Shown here one piece after another: positions 11,199-20,534 of a stretch of 64,000 bases of DNA. The position numbers were made by a program, and so were the translations under genes. Source of the stretch: Alitta virens (Eukaryota > Annelida > Polychaeta > Phyllodocida > Nereididae). The notes under the pieces were generated by a model. The model ran no database searches and was not told the origin of the DNA. It saw only the letters and a program-made list of their open reading frames with translations. The stretch lies in contig OW028573.1 in assembly GCA_932294295.1 (NCBI GenBank), positions 18,496,155 through 18,560,154 on the forward strand, read 5' to 3'. The first letter of the stretch is position 1. Every line of letters begins with the position of its first letter.

Positions 11199-11580
11199 CT
11201 GACACTATATAATGATGTGTTGGCTCAGCTAACATGGTGTTACTTTTGGAATAATTAGCTGATCATCTTCACATTAAATGAGGGCCATGAAATCGTAGAA
11301 GTTTATCATATTTGACAGAATGTTAATTGTCATAAGTCATACAGGGGAACTTAATTGTTAACTATGCTATTAATTGTATGTCTACATTTTAACTGGAGGC
11401 TTAATGAAATAAATAAATAAAAATATATGCAGTAAAATTGTTTTTATTTTGTTTCTTTGCTTTATGATTGAGCAAAATATATGAAGCATTTTTTTCACCT
11501 TAATATTACTTAATTGCGATTGTTGTTGCATAGGCAATTGCTTTTTTTTAATCAGCCTTTAATTTATATTGCAAAACACA

Positions 11581-11701
11581 TCCCAGATAGCATTCCAAAT
11601 CGGGCCAGCATCGTTTCTATATAGGCCACCGTCGGTACAGCATCGTTTTGATGTCGCCAACGTCGCACCAACGCTGAAACGATTTGGAATGCTATCTGGG
11701 A
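11581..11701. mobile_element. 121-bp foldback element with 22-bp perfect terminal inverted repeats
   Basis: Positions 11581-11602 (begins TCCCAGATAGCATT) and 11680-11701 (ends GCTATCTGGGA) are exact reverse complements. The 77-bp loop holds degenerate GTCGCCAACGTCG-like subrepeats. Typical of a short MITE. The target duplication is not clear. Confidence 0.65.
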
Positions 11702-11894
11702 TTAACTTTAATTAATTGATGAAAGCAATAACATCTCAGGATTGCTTATGTAATTGTCAATGACAATTAAGACAACGTGAAATGCCAGATATAAGAATGG
11801 ATACCTGTAATACATGTGAAAATTTAAATAATATAGTGATTTAAAATTTTATCCACACAATGTTAAAAAAAAGATATATAGATTGATGTAGTAT

Positions 11895-12085
11895 ATTGGC
11901 AGGGGCGGATTTAGAGGGGGGTAAAGGGGGTCCTTTGCTGCTCGTGCAAATCCCCCCCCTTCCAAAAATCCTAGATCCTAGGAATTCGGGTGAATTCGAC
12001 CCAAATGCGCATTCGGCGCGCCTAGAACGGGGAATTCGGTGCAAAAAATAGTGAATTCGGCGACCGATAAATTTGGCAGCCGTAA
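11895..12085. repeat. Possible MITE (gggcggatttag / gaattcgg motifs)
   Basis: Begins GGGGCGGATTTAGAGGGGG, a start I recall from dispersed repeats in many invertebrates, followed by recurring GAATTCGG. The far end was not defined. Confidence 0.3.
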
Positions 12086-12384
12086 TATCCGTATCCTAAT
12101 TGATATTGCAGAGTTGCTTCTGATTCACTACATGCTATCTGTAATCATTAAAAAACACTTGCAATCAGCCTGGATAAAGTCATTCCTGTAATCATGGTTT
12201 CTTGTGATCAATACATGAAACTGGTTTTATGCTCATCTTGTCAGTTTTTTACTATATTATTTACTATGTATTAATAAAAAATTCAAATACAGATTATCTT
12301 TCATTGTTTTCTTTATTTAATAGGGCTACTACATCTATATAGTAACCCCTTTTGCCCTTTACATTTTTGTCACACCAAGAATAA

Positions 12385-12388
12385 ATTA

Positions 12389-12428
<40 letters not shown>

Positions 12429-12985
12429 GTTTATTGACAAATCCATATCAAAAAGATACATGTGTCAAGTTAAAACATAAAAAACATCAAGTATGTACAA
12501 TAGAATAGCAGAAAGAAAACTAAAGAAAGCAATGCAAGTACCTTGATAAGGGGCACTCTTGTTTCTTTCCATTTAGGGCAGATCATTAAACAGTGTAGTT
12601 CATCTTCTACAAGTTGCAGGTTACATTTATCGCATATACAATCTTCAGGGAGGACATAAAGACGTTTATGCCTACCTAATTCTATATTCAAGTTATGGGA
12701 GCTAAGCCTGAATCTGACAATGTTACAGTAAAGTGATTTTGGTAAACCTAGATTTAGGTAAGGTTCTATACGCATGTCTTTTTTAAATGTTTTATAAGTT
12801 CTTAGTTTGGGGTATTTATTTGTGTCATTGATTTCGGCAAAGAGATTAAACTGGGCTCTACTGTAGAGCATTGTTGGAACTTTGTCTATGTTTTGCAATT
12901 CATTTATATTGTTATCCTGTATAATTTTCATTAGCCTACTATACCAGCATATATATAATTTACTATGTACTATAAAAACTTCCAA
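12385..12985 (-). pseudogene. 5'-truncated LINE 3' end with (TA)n tail
   Basis: Minus-strand ORF 12985-12470. Its residues PKLRTYKTFKKDMRIEPYL, VRFRLSSHNLNIE, ICDKC and LHCLMICPKW match the C-terminus of the longer LINE ORF at 54635-55918. The C-x2-C...H-x4-C-like knuckle is kept. Downstream, both copies share GTCAATAAA followed by a (TA)n run (here 12390-12424). The reverse-transcriptase palm is missing. Confidence 0.75.
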
Positions 12986-14173
12986 TACAGATTATTATTT
13001 TATATTATATATATATTTATGTTCATTAAATAAACTTTGATAAAGGTATACACAGAAATAATTAAGTTAATTTACAAATTTTATTTGATACATAAATGGA
13101 AGATTAATGGTGTAAAGTCTTCGTCTATTTTTCCAAAAATTAAGTCTTTCACAGCTACTATTCATTGTTTTATTAATTGTTTGTAATACATCAATATATA
13201 AGTTGTCTGTATGCTTCAGTGACATTGAACCGATTTGCCGCTCCCCCAGAATCGGGGAGGGAAATGCTTCCGCGCGTCGTCTGCATACAAAATATTGCGA
13301 TTACTACGCCTTATTATTTTCTTCCAAGAAGCCACTCGCTGGAAAATTAATTCAGACGATTTCTTTTGACTTTAACTCTACTAACGTCGTGAAATTGAAC
13401 AACTTTACCGTGGAATTCAACCTACTGCAGAAGGTACTATTTTCGTGAAAAGCACTGAACAAGCGTTCTAACGAAATAAATGGGACTGAACAAGCGTTAT
13501 AACGGCTTTGCGACGCTTATTCGACGATCAATTTTTTACTTTATCCCTTGATGCTTCGCGTGAGTTATCAGAAAGACCAGTGCTACGCACCGGACAAGCG
13601 CCGTCTTTCGGCAGAAATTGACCCCAGGAGGCCCAAGTTGCATATAAGCGATAGATGTCGCTACTGTTTTAGTCTGAAGATGTCTTAAGGCCGAAGCTAT
13701 CAGCATGAAAAACATTTCAGGGATGAGCTAAAATGCGGGCCGGACGGCGGTACAACCTTTCGTGAAAATGCTGAATTTTGTGAATTCTTTTCTTGTTACG
13801 ACTTTGGAAACAATGCAAAATGCAACGTCATGTTGCTTTGTGTGGGAAAATGTTCCAATATTCGGCTAGTTGTGGCTTAGCGTTGGTCTGCATTATTTCG
13901 CATTAACGGTCCGCATTTTACTGACACCGGACTACCCACAATTCCCTAAAGCCATCGCAAACGGATCACTCCCGCAGGAGTGACCAATAAACACAGTTCG
14001 TGTCCATTTAAAGAAAGTGCATAATTTATATTTACCAAATCCTCTGAATATTACAATGTGGATGTTAAGTATATTTTGCATCAAAATACGACAATGTAAG
14101 ACTTAGTGGACAAAAGTAAGACTTAATACAGGCCCTACTTTTTACAACCCACCGAAACACTATTTTTTCACAC
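12986..14173. other. No gene recognised
   Basis: AT-rich to 13200, then a more GC-rich stretch (13200-14000) with no convincing ORF. A small hairpin CACTCC-cgca-GGAGTG lies at about 13967-13982; it does not match the histone 3' stem-loop consensus. It lies about 200 bp beyond the stop of the minus-strand H1-like gene. Confidence 0.4.
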
Positions 14174-15493
14174 TTAACAGAATATAATAAGGTTGCTGTG
14201 CAGGTCTTCAAATGCTTCATCATCCATGGACAGGCATTCCATGACAATGAACTCCCCCATCGCACGGATTCGCCTCTCCTTCAAATCCTTTGGAGGAACG
14301 ACCATTTGCTGCATAGTCTGCTGGATGACTCCAGTAGACTGTCTGGCAATGTTCACAAGGTTTTCTATGCCAGATTGCGGTGGCGTGGACCTTTTCCTTT
14401 TCTTGTATGGACCACCCTTCGTCTGCCGGACAGGAGGGATATCCATAGAAATGTCCGGATCAGAAATTTCCTGGGGCCCGGAATCATCAGCTGGAGTAGA
14501 GCTCCCTTCTTCTTCCTCGAGATTTTTAAGTGTCTCCCGTGTCTTGACAATTTTCTTCTGAAGGGCAGTGTTCCCCCGGCGACTTGGAATGCGTGTTATG
14601 TGGTCCACAAGGAATCCAAAATTCGTTATGATCCACAACTCCTTCTCTGTGGGGTTCTTCTTTGCAGTTCCAGATGGTCCCTGCCGCACTAGTTTCCCTG
14701 CGACAGTCCGCATGGATTCCATCCAGGTCTTCAATTGGAATCCAGTGCAGGGGACACTCAGTTTCCTTGCCATCTTATTGATGAGGGCCATTTTCTTGCC
14801 TGTATCCTTGTAGGATTTCAAGGTCCGGTCATAAAAAATGGGATGGTCTCTAAACCAGTCAGCGATATCCTGCTCATCAGTGGCTGGCAGGAACAACTTT
14901 TCCTGTTTTTTCCTGGCAACATAGGAAAGTGTAGCAGGCACTTCGGACGTAGCAGGCGAAGTAGCAGGCGAGGGAGCAGCAGGCGAAGGAACAGGCGAAG
15001 AAGCAGGCGCAGGAGCAGGCGAAGGAGCAGGCAAAGGAATAGGCGAAGGAGCAGGCGAAGGAGCAGGCGAAGGAGCAGGCGAAGGAGCAGGTGCAGGCGA
15101 AGAAGTAGCAGGTGCTGCAGCAGACGCAGGAGTAGCAACCTGGGGCTCATCATTACTACTGCCAGCATCTGATGACGTTCTTGTTGGCACTGGCAGACGC
15201 GTCTTGGCAGGAGATCTTTTGGCAGCAGCAGTCCTCTTGGCAGGAGATCTTGCAGCAGCAGCAGTCCTCTTGGCAGGAGATCTTGCAGCAGCAGCAGTCT
15301 TCTTGCCAGGAGATCTTTTGGCAGCAGCAGTCTTCTTGACAGGAGATCTTGCAGCAGACTTCTTCATTTTCTTCACAGGAAGAGCACTCTTCTGCGATGT
15401 CTTTGTCGGCTTTTCAGAGTCATCAGAAGATCCAGCAGATAGTTCTGTGTCCACTGCAGGCCTTTTGGCGAACCTGGTCTTTTTCATCGGCAT
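14174..15493 (-). CDS. Intronless H1-tail / MADF-like DNA-binding protein
   Basis: 439 aa, complete from ATG (15493) to stop. Residues 36-97 are Lys/Ala-rich with six RSPxK motifs (RSPAKR, RSPGKK), in 11-residue repeats like H1 or sperm-histone tails. Residues 121-186 are a low-complexity Pro-Ala-Ser linker. Residues 207-300 look like a MADF (Myb/SANT-type) domain: DIADWFRDHPIFYD, LKSYKDTGKK, FQLKTWMESMRTVAGKL and LWIITNFGFLVDHI. A KKRKR basic patch lies near 360, and the tail is helical and acidic. Probably a nuclear DNA-binding protein. MADF domains occur in host regulators and in the second ORF of PIF/Harbinger transposons, so a domesticated transposon protein is possible. No transposase lies beside it. 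A TATA-like box lies 82-90 bp upstream. The long ORF with domain order kept argues for a real gene. Confidence 0.75.
   Translation of the reverse strand: MPMKKTRFAKRPAVDTELSAGSSDDSEKPTKTSQKSALPVKKMKKSAARSPVKKTAAAKRSPGKKTAAAARSPAKRTAAAARSPAKRTAAAKRSPAKTRLPVPTRTSSDAGSSNDEPQVATPASAAAPATSSPAPAPSPAPSPAPSPAPSPIPLPAPSPAPAPASSPVPSPAAPSPATSPATSEVPATLSYVARKKQEKLFLPATDEQDIADWFRDHPIFYDRTLKSYKDTGKKMALINKMARKLSVPCTGFQLKTWMESMRTVAGKLVRQGPSGTAKKNPTEKELWIITNFGFLVDHITRIPSRRGNTALQKKIVKTRETLKNLEEEEGSSTPADDSGPQEISDPDISMDIPPVRQTKGGPYKKRKRSTPPQSGIENLVNIARQSTGVIQQTMQQMVVPPKDLKERRIRAMGEFIVMECLSMDDEAFEDLHSNLIIFC
14940..15100 (-). repeat. Coding minisatellite for the Pro-Ala linker
   Basis: About 12-bp units of the GGCGAAGGAGCA type (plus strand) repeat inside the H1/MADF gene. 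They encode SPAP repeats on the minus strand and will vary by slippage in multiples of 12. Confidence 0.8.
15205..15365 (-). repeat. 33-bp coding repeats for the SPxK tail
   Basis: Near-identical 33-bp units (plus strand TCTTGGCAGGAGATCTT...GCAGCAGCAGTC) repeat four to five times. Each encodes an 11-residue KRTAAAxRSPA unit. Confidence 0.85.
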
Positions 15494-15574
15494 GATAAAA
15501 AATTTCTGGAGCGGTCTTTTGGTCTTCTATGTGTGTTAGCAAAATGCTGAATGATCCCCTGATCACTGGTCAAT

Positions 15575-15583
15575 CTTTATATA
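15575..15583 (-). promoter_or_regulatory. TATA box of the H1/MADF gene
   Basis: TATATAAAG on the minus strand, followed about 25-30 bp downstream by GATCATTCAG, which suits an initiator. The distance to the ATG would give a 5' leader of about 55-60 nt. Sequence match only. Confidence 0.6.
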
Positions 15584-15714
15584 CTACCTAGAGAGCGTAC
15601 CCCGCTGTGATGACATAACAAACCCAGATACCATTGCGTCATTTGCAATTTGTCCAAGCGCTTTGGATCTACATCATTCACTGGTTAAACCCACGGAGTG
15701 ACACTTTAAACCCC

Positions 15715-16165
15715 CTCGACTGAATTCTGGCACTCCTACAACTCCTACAATTCGGCGAATTACTCCTACAATTCGGCGAATTACTCCTACAATTCGGCAA
15801 ATTACTCCTCGCACTCCTGAACATCCAGTCGAGTGTAATACGAGTGAAATTAGCGCCGAGTAACTCGGCGAGTAACTCGGCGAGTTAGAGGAGTTACTCG
15901 GCGAGTTAGAGGAGTTACTCGCCGAGTGACTCCTGGTACTCGGCTAGTCATGACCAAGGTTTTGAAACTCCTGGAAAATCCGCCGAGTGTGCCGTGCAGC
16001 GCGGCATACTCGGGATACTCGGCATACTCGGCTCCAAATCTCACGAGTTCGCTACGAGTCACAGGAGTTTCTCGCCGAACATCTCTCGAGTGCGAGGAGT
16101 AATCGCAGAGTTTAGTACGAATTGGGCCCGAGAGGCGTGTTACGTAATACTACGAGTTGACTACG
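15715..16165. repeat. Array of short palindromes on ACTCGGCGAGT / ATTCGGCGAAT
   Basis: A 450-bp stretch with many copies of ACTCGGCGAGT, ACTCGCCGAGT and ATTCGGCGAAT, which are near-perfect palindromes. They are spaced by GGAGTT/ACTCCT words. On the left a 21-bp unit (CGAATTACTCCTACAATTCGG) repeats about three times. In the middle, units with TTAGAGGAGTT repeat. On the right the order is irregular. It lies 220 bp upstream of the H1/MADF gene on that gene's 5' side. No coding potential. Confidence 0.75.
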
Positions 16166-16189
16166 AGAAACTCGGCTATGTGGGAATGG

Positions 16190-16325
16190 GGCTTAAGAGT
16201 TCTGCTCTGGTAATGAAAGTGTAACGCATGCCCTTCTGCCTGTCGGACGAACACTTAACAATTTTTAATGATGCCTATGTGGGATTCACAGAGGGTTAGC
16301 TGCAGCGCAGCCTATGTTTAAGCCT
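16190..16325 (+). repeat. Copy of the TTTCC/AGCAGAACTC repeat family, inverted
   Basis: AGAGTTCTGCTCTGGTAATGAAAGTGTAAC, then CTGCCTGTCGGACGAACACTTAACAA and GCTGCAGCGCAGCCTATG. The same end is at 44640-44780. GCTGCAGCGCAGC may mark the element's terminus. Confidence 0.6.
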
Positions 16326-16425
16326 CTTTTGAGAAATGGCCACAGCACTATAAGTGATTTCTTGTTACCACAAGTTATGTTTAGGTTCCTTCCAGCTGAC
16401 AACCTGGTGCTCCACAGTGTGGGCG

Positions 16426-17012
16426 GGGGGGGGGGGGGCCTAGCTCAGAGGAGCCCTCGAAGGTCCTGGGCCTCCACGCGGCGAGGGTGGAAACACTTGG
16501 GGTGAAGTTCTCTATCCCCAGTGGCTAAAACAGGACAGTGCGCATTGCACAAGCTGCTCCAGCTATCCAACGCAGACACTTATTGATTTTTTGCATGCTT
16601 CTGGTTTCTACTACCAACTATGGATGATCAATCTTACCCTAGAGAGCCTCTACATAGCCCACTCAGGTGCTGATGAGGCGTTAAACAATAACACTACCTA
16701 CCTACCTACCTAGCTCAGAGGTAGTGCTCTGGGCTTTCAACCGCTGGGTCCCGATTCCCAGTCGAGCCTAAGTTGGATGGCTGTTTCATCCTTCGTCTCA
16801 TTGCCATGGTCTCTGCTTGTCCTAATTAGCCCAACTGGTGCAGAAATACAGGACGTAAAGCCCTAATCACCCATCCACCCACCCGGGTATGATTCCCAGT
16901 CGAGCCTAAGTTGGATGGCTGTTTCATCCTTCGTCTCATTGCCATGGTCTCTGCCTGTCCTAATTAGCCCAACTGGTGCAGAAATACAGGACGTAAAGCC
17001 CTAATCACCCAC
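16426..17012 (+). mobile_element. tRNA-derived SINE, interrupted, with duplicated body
   Basis: Head GGGGGCCTAGCTCAGAGG (A-box) at 16434-16451. It continues at 16722 with TAGTGCTCTGGG, CCGCTGGGTCCCGATTCCCAG (B-box) and the common body (GTTGGATGGCTGTTTCATCC, TTAGCCCAACTGGTGCAG, AGGACGTAAAGCCC) to about 16876. A second copy of the body from the B-box follows at 16885-17010. The SINE is split by a 257-bp insertion at 16452-16708. Confidence 0.85.
16452..16708 (+). mobile_element. Short LINE-derived element inserted in the SINE, with 13-bp TSD
   Basis: CCTAGCTCAGAGG occurs at 16439-16451 and again at 16709-16721, exactly flanking the insert. The insert begins AGCCCTCGAAGG and ends with the LINE tail (CTTCTGGTTTCTACTACCAA, TAGAGAGCCTCTACATAGCC, GATGAGGCGTTAAACAATAAC) and a (CTAC)n run. 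The tail is that of the RNase H LINEs at 50880 and 53175. Another copy is at 44287-44520. It is probably an internally deleted, non-autonomous LINE derivative. Confidence 0.85.
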
Positions 17013-17029
17013 CACTGTGTTGTGGAGAT

Positions 17030-17402
17030 AGGATGGCATTTCCTCGTTAACGATTTTCCAGACGAGGCAGCACATATTATAGTACAGCCTCTGTTCTATG
17101 CTAAGCCAGCGCAGGGTATTTAGCATGTGTATTGTGCAGGTTTGCAAGGATGATTCTCATTAAACTGTTGTAAAGTCTTATGAGTCTTTTATGTCGCTTT
17201 TTAAGACATTGTTGCCCCAGATTGTGCTGCAAAAATCCAACTGGAGTAATATCAGTTACTCTGGTTACTTGATTTATGAATTTTGGTGCTCTTCTCAAGA
17301 CACCTGTAGCATGACTATTTTGTTAACAAGTTCTTTAAAATAGACATAATATATAAGATCACAATCCATTGACAGACCTAGATATTTCAACATAGCAGTC
17401 TA
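17030..17402 (-). pseudogene. Decayed LINE reverse-transcriptase fragment
   Basis: Minus-strand frames give MLKYLGLSMD near 17380 and then RRAPKFINQVTRVTDITPVG with QCLKKRHKRLIRLYNSLM. This resembles the YLG and R-x-A-R-F..L-x-x-R-R-x-x-x-R-L blocks following the RT palm in Jockey/CR1-type LINEs. It is truncated and frameshifted. Family assignment is tentative. Confidence 0.4.
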
Positions 17403-17526
17403 TGCAAGGTTCGATTCCCGGTCGAGCCTAAGTTGGATGGCTGTTTCATCCTTCGTCTCATTGCCATGGCCTCTGCCTGTCCTAATTAGCCCAACTGGTG
17501 CAGAAATACAGGACATAAAGCCCTAA

Positions 17527-17562
<36 letters not shown>
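17403..17562 (+). mobile_element. 5'-truncated SINE with (AC)n tail
   Basis: Starts at the B-box (GGTTCGATTCCCGG), runs through the common body to AAAGCCCTAATC, then an (AC)n run at 17528-17560. Confidence 0.85.
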
Positions 17563-17564
<2 letters not shown>

Positions 17565-17924
17565 GCGCATTAGCTTATTTATGAGGACTGTGTCTCCATA
17601 CCATCATTAGGAGGACCTTGCTTATTTTAACAACTGACCATAACGGAAAACATGGTCTTTGGCACTGTCAAAAAAGATATCCTTGCACACTAACATCAAA
17701 CAATTTGCATAATTTAGAGCTTTAGAGGTGTCCATTTTGTAACTGGAATTTTTAAAATTATGTGAGGACACCTTTTGGGGACTCTCAATGAGGACTAAAA
17801 TACACCATTAAGTTCTTGCTTACTAATGAGGACTACGTTCTGATAATTGCTGAAGTATTTTAAGAGAACTATACCAATTTAATTTTTGCAATATAAATGG
17901 CTGAGCAGACCACTAAGTTAAAAT

Positions 17925-18130
17925 GCTGGGTGTTTTAATGATTAGCACATTCACTTGCTCCTCTGATGCTCCTGGGTTCAATTCCCAGCACTGTTTACAA
18001 GCAATTCCCCAGCTGGATGTCCTTCAGATGAGACATCAAATTGGCGCTCCAATGCCTGCTATTTGATGAGAGGCCACATCTCCCTTGGAATTGTGTGAAC
18101 TCTATTGCTTTGTTCAGCAATTACTATCTA
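17925..18130 (+). mobile_element. Second tRNA-related SINE family (candidate)
   Basis: GATTAGCACATTCAC is an A-box-like start. TGGGTTCAATTCCCAG is a good B-box. The body has TGTCCTTCAGATGAGACATC, a motif I recall from fish and invertebrate SINEs. The tail is ATCTATCTCATC. No target duplication was found. Confidence 0.5.
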
Positions 18131-20534
18131 TCTCATCATCATAGCAGTAAGTTATGACATCCAGAGGATTCCTTTAATATAAGCATGCAGTGCCCATGTG
18201 AGGGAATTCCATGCAGAAGTGGGAACGAATAATTCAATGAAATGCTTCCATTGTCATGTGCTCATTAAGCCAATTAGTTATTTATCAGGGATCGATTCAT
18301 TAGGTGACAATGCTTATCAAGAGTGCAAGTGCCCAAAAGAATGATCTGTGTTTCAAATTTAAATCCAATGTACCAAATGTGCTAATTAAGCACTTTAATC
18401 CTGTGACTGAACTGTCACTGGGTATGAGGACATTTAAGGTCACAAGTTGAAATATTCCAACCCTTTCCTATGTCTTCGATTTCATGTGCAAGAATGCCAC
18501 ATAACTCACTTCACTCAACTATAACTCATCCATAAGATTCAAATATTTAATGTAACATATAAATCATCATCAAGTGAACATTCTTTACTTCAATATTTCA
18601 GTTCCAGTGTAAGTAATTAGCTATCACCTGCCTGAATTACATTGATAGACGTCTGTTCTCAGATAATTGTTCCATACAATTCAATTCTAACTCGCACTTC
18701 CCTTTATTTCCCTATGTCTGTCCTTGTAGTTCACATCACATACTAACACTACCAACAAAATATAATAATATATAAGCATATCAGATTGATAACAAATGTT
18801 GAATTGACATTAATGTCCTAATTAATATGATAAATATGATAAGGTAAAACACATACAATTCATTAATCCAATTATGCAATGTATATATTTTTGGCATTAA
18901 GCAATCTTCACGTAATATTGTCATTATAATTATAAACAATCAGTCCTGACTTTATTCTAACATAAGTCTATAATAATAAACCTCATGACATAACATAATT
19001 ATATAATGATATACAATGTTTGCCTTGTAATAGACATAAAAAGAACATTTAGCCTAGCCTAAACATGGTATTCTTAACATGGTATTCTTACACATTATAA
19101 ACCATCTTTTTATAAGAATTGTGTAGGAAGTACACACCATTATAAAGTGAACTATTATTAAGGTATATAGCTTAAGGGGGTCAATAATCAACAGGAGCTA
19201 TGTCATGTATCAATAAGCAAAGGGATCGTAGTATAGAGTGCTCATCCTGGAATCCTACGATAATATGTCCATATCATTTCCATTCAATTCCCAGTGTTTG
19301 GTCTTTTGGCTGAGCTCTGCAACAAAATATAAAAAAAAGAAGGGAATGGTAGAATTTGATCACAGCGGCAGGAAGTAGCAGCAAGGGTCAAGACATTTTT
19401 CATCAAGTGAGTATTACATAAAACATAAACCAAAGTGAAGAGAATATGTCTTATAATGTTATTCTTTAGGTTGTAGCTTAAGGGTAAACAATTAATAAAC
19501 AAGTTTATATTTATACTAGAGCCTATCGGTGCTGAATCCAGAAGGGGGTGTTACTCTTGTATTGATTACTGATAGTACCAACTGGACCCTACCTTTAATT
19601 GCAAATGGTTAAATATAAAATAACTCAGTGAAATTGATTTTTCCTTGTTTCTAATCTTAATATAAATTATTTCTTTTATGATATTTTTTTGTTCAGAATT
19701 ATATTACATAGTATTGATAAAGGCATATACCCTAAATGGGAGTCAGCCTATATATATTTGTGAATTGTAAGAATGATATTGTTATTATAATGGCTTATAA
19801 ATGAATCTGAATCAACACTTCATGTAATTTGGATTGACCCATAGTTAACCCAGCTTAGCTTTTGAAAAATAATTGATCCCTGACCGGGTAACAACTATGG
19901 CTGCTCCCTGGCCACGAGTCAACCCAGTGGGCACCTAGGGTTCCCAGTAGGTATCTACATACTGATTGAGTATTTCTCATGTCAGAATGGTGGTTAGCGC
20001 ATATACAATCTACTACACCTCAAAAACAGCATCTTACAAAAAATTAAGTTGGAATAAGTCAGTAACACTGTGGTGTCAGCATTCTTCTGGCATGACAAAG
20101 CCTTGAAAAGTTCAAAACATTGCTCTCATGTCAACTGGTCAATCAGAAGTTGTCCAAGAGCTAGGCTGGACACACGGGTCTAAATTACTGATCTCAACTG
20201 CTATAGACAACAAATTTGCTCCTGTTATTATTTACCAAGTTGTCCCTTCCCAGAAAAACAGCAGTGCCAACCTCTACAACCTCTTGAAGGTCTGTTCAGT
20301 AGGCCTAGTTCTTAAATTCGCCACCTGGGGCACTGAGGTGGCATGCATACAAGGCCCTACTGTTTAGCTTGATCTCCATTCGCTGATTGTTCCACTCTGT
20401 CACATCTCATCCTCTGACACCTGAAGGCTTGCTTTCGCAACCTTCTGGATAATAATAAGTAAGAAACAACCTTTGGTGGGAAAAGTATTAAAAGTGTATG
20501 AAACAAGTATCACCAGTATGTTTGGAATCCCTAC
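18131..20534. other. No gene recognised
   Basis: About 2.4 kb of AT-rich sequence. One open stretch of 79 codons at 20128-20367 (+) has no recognised motif. The end of the minus-strand recombinase gene may extend into this region, but no terminal exon was identified. Confidence 0.4.

Noticed and set aside
13967..13982. Histone-type 3' stem-loop for the H1-like gene
   Set aside because: The hairpin CACTCC-cgca-GGAGTG does not match the conserved histone stem-loop, and no purine-rich downstream element was seen.
14735..15172. Arg-rich plus-strand and Leu-rich minus-strand frames over the linker minisatellite
   Set aside because: Shadows of the 439-aa MADF-like gene, which alone shows domain-like sequence.
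16434..16800. tRNA gene in the TAGCTCAGAGG...GGTTCGATTCCC segments
   Set aside because: No cloverleaf acceptor and anticodon arms; the same head is always joined to the SINE body and flanked by target duplications.
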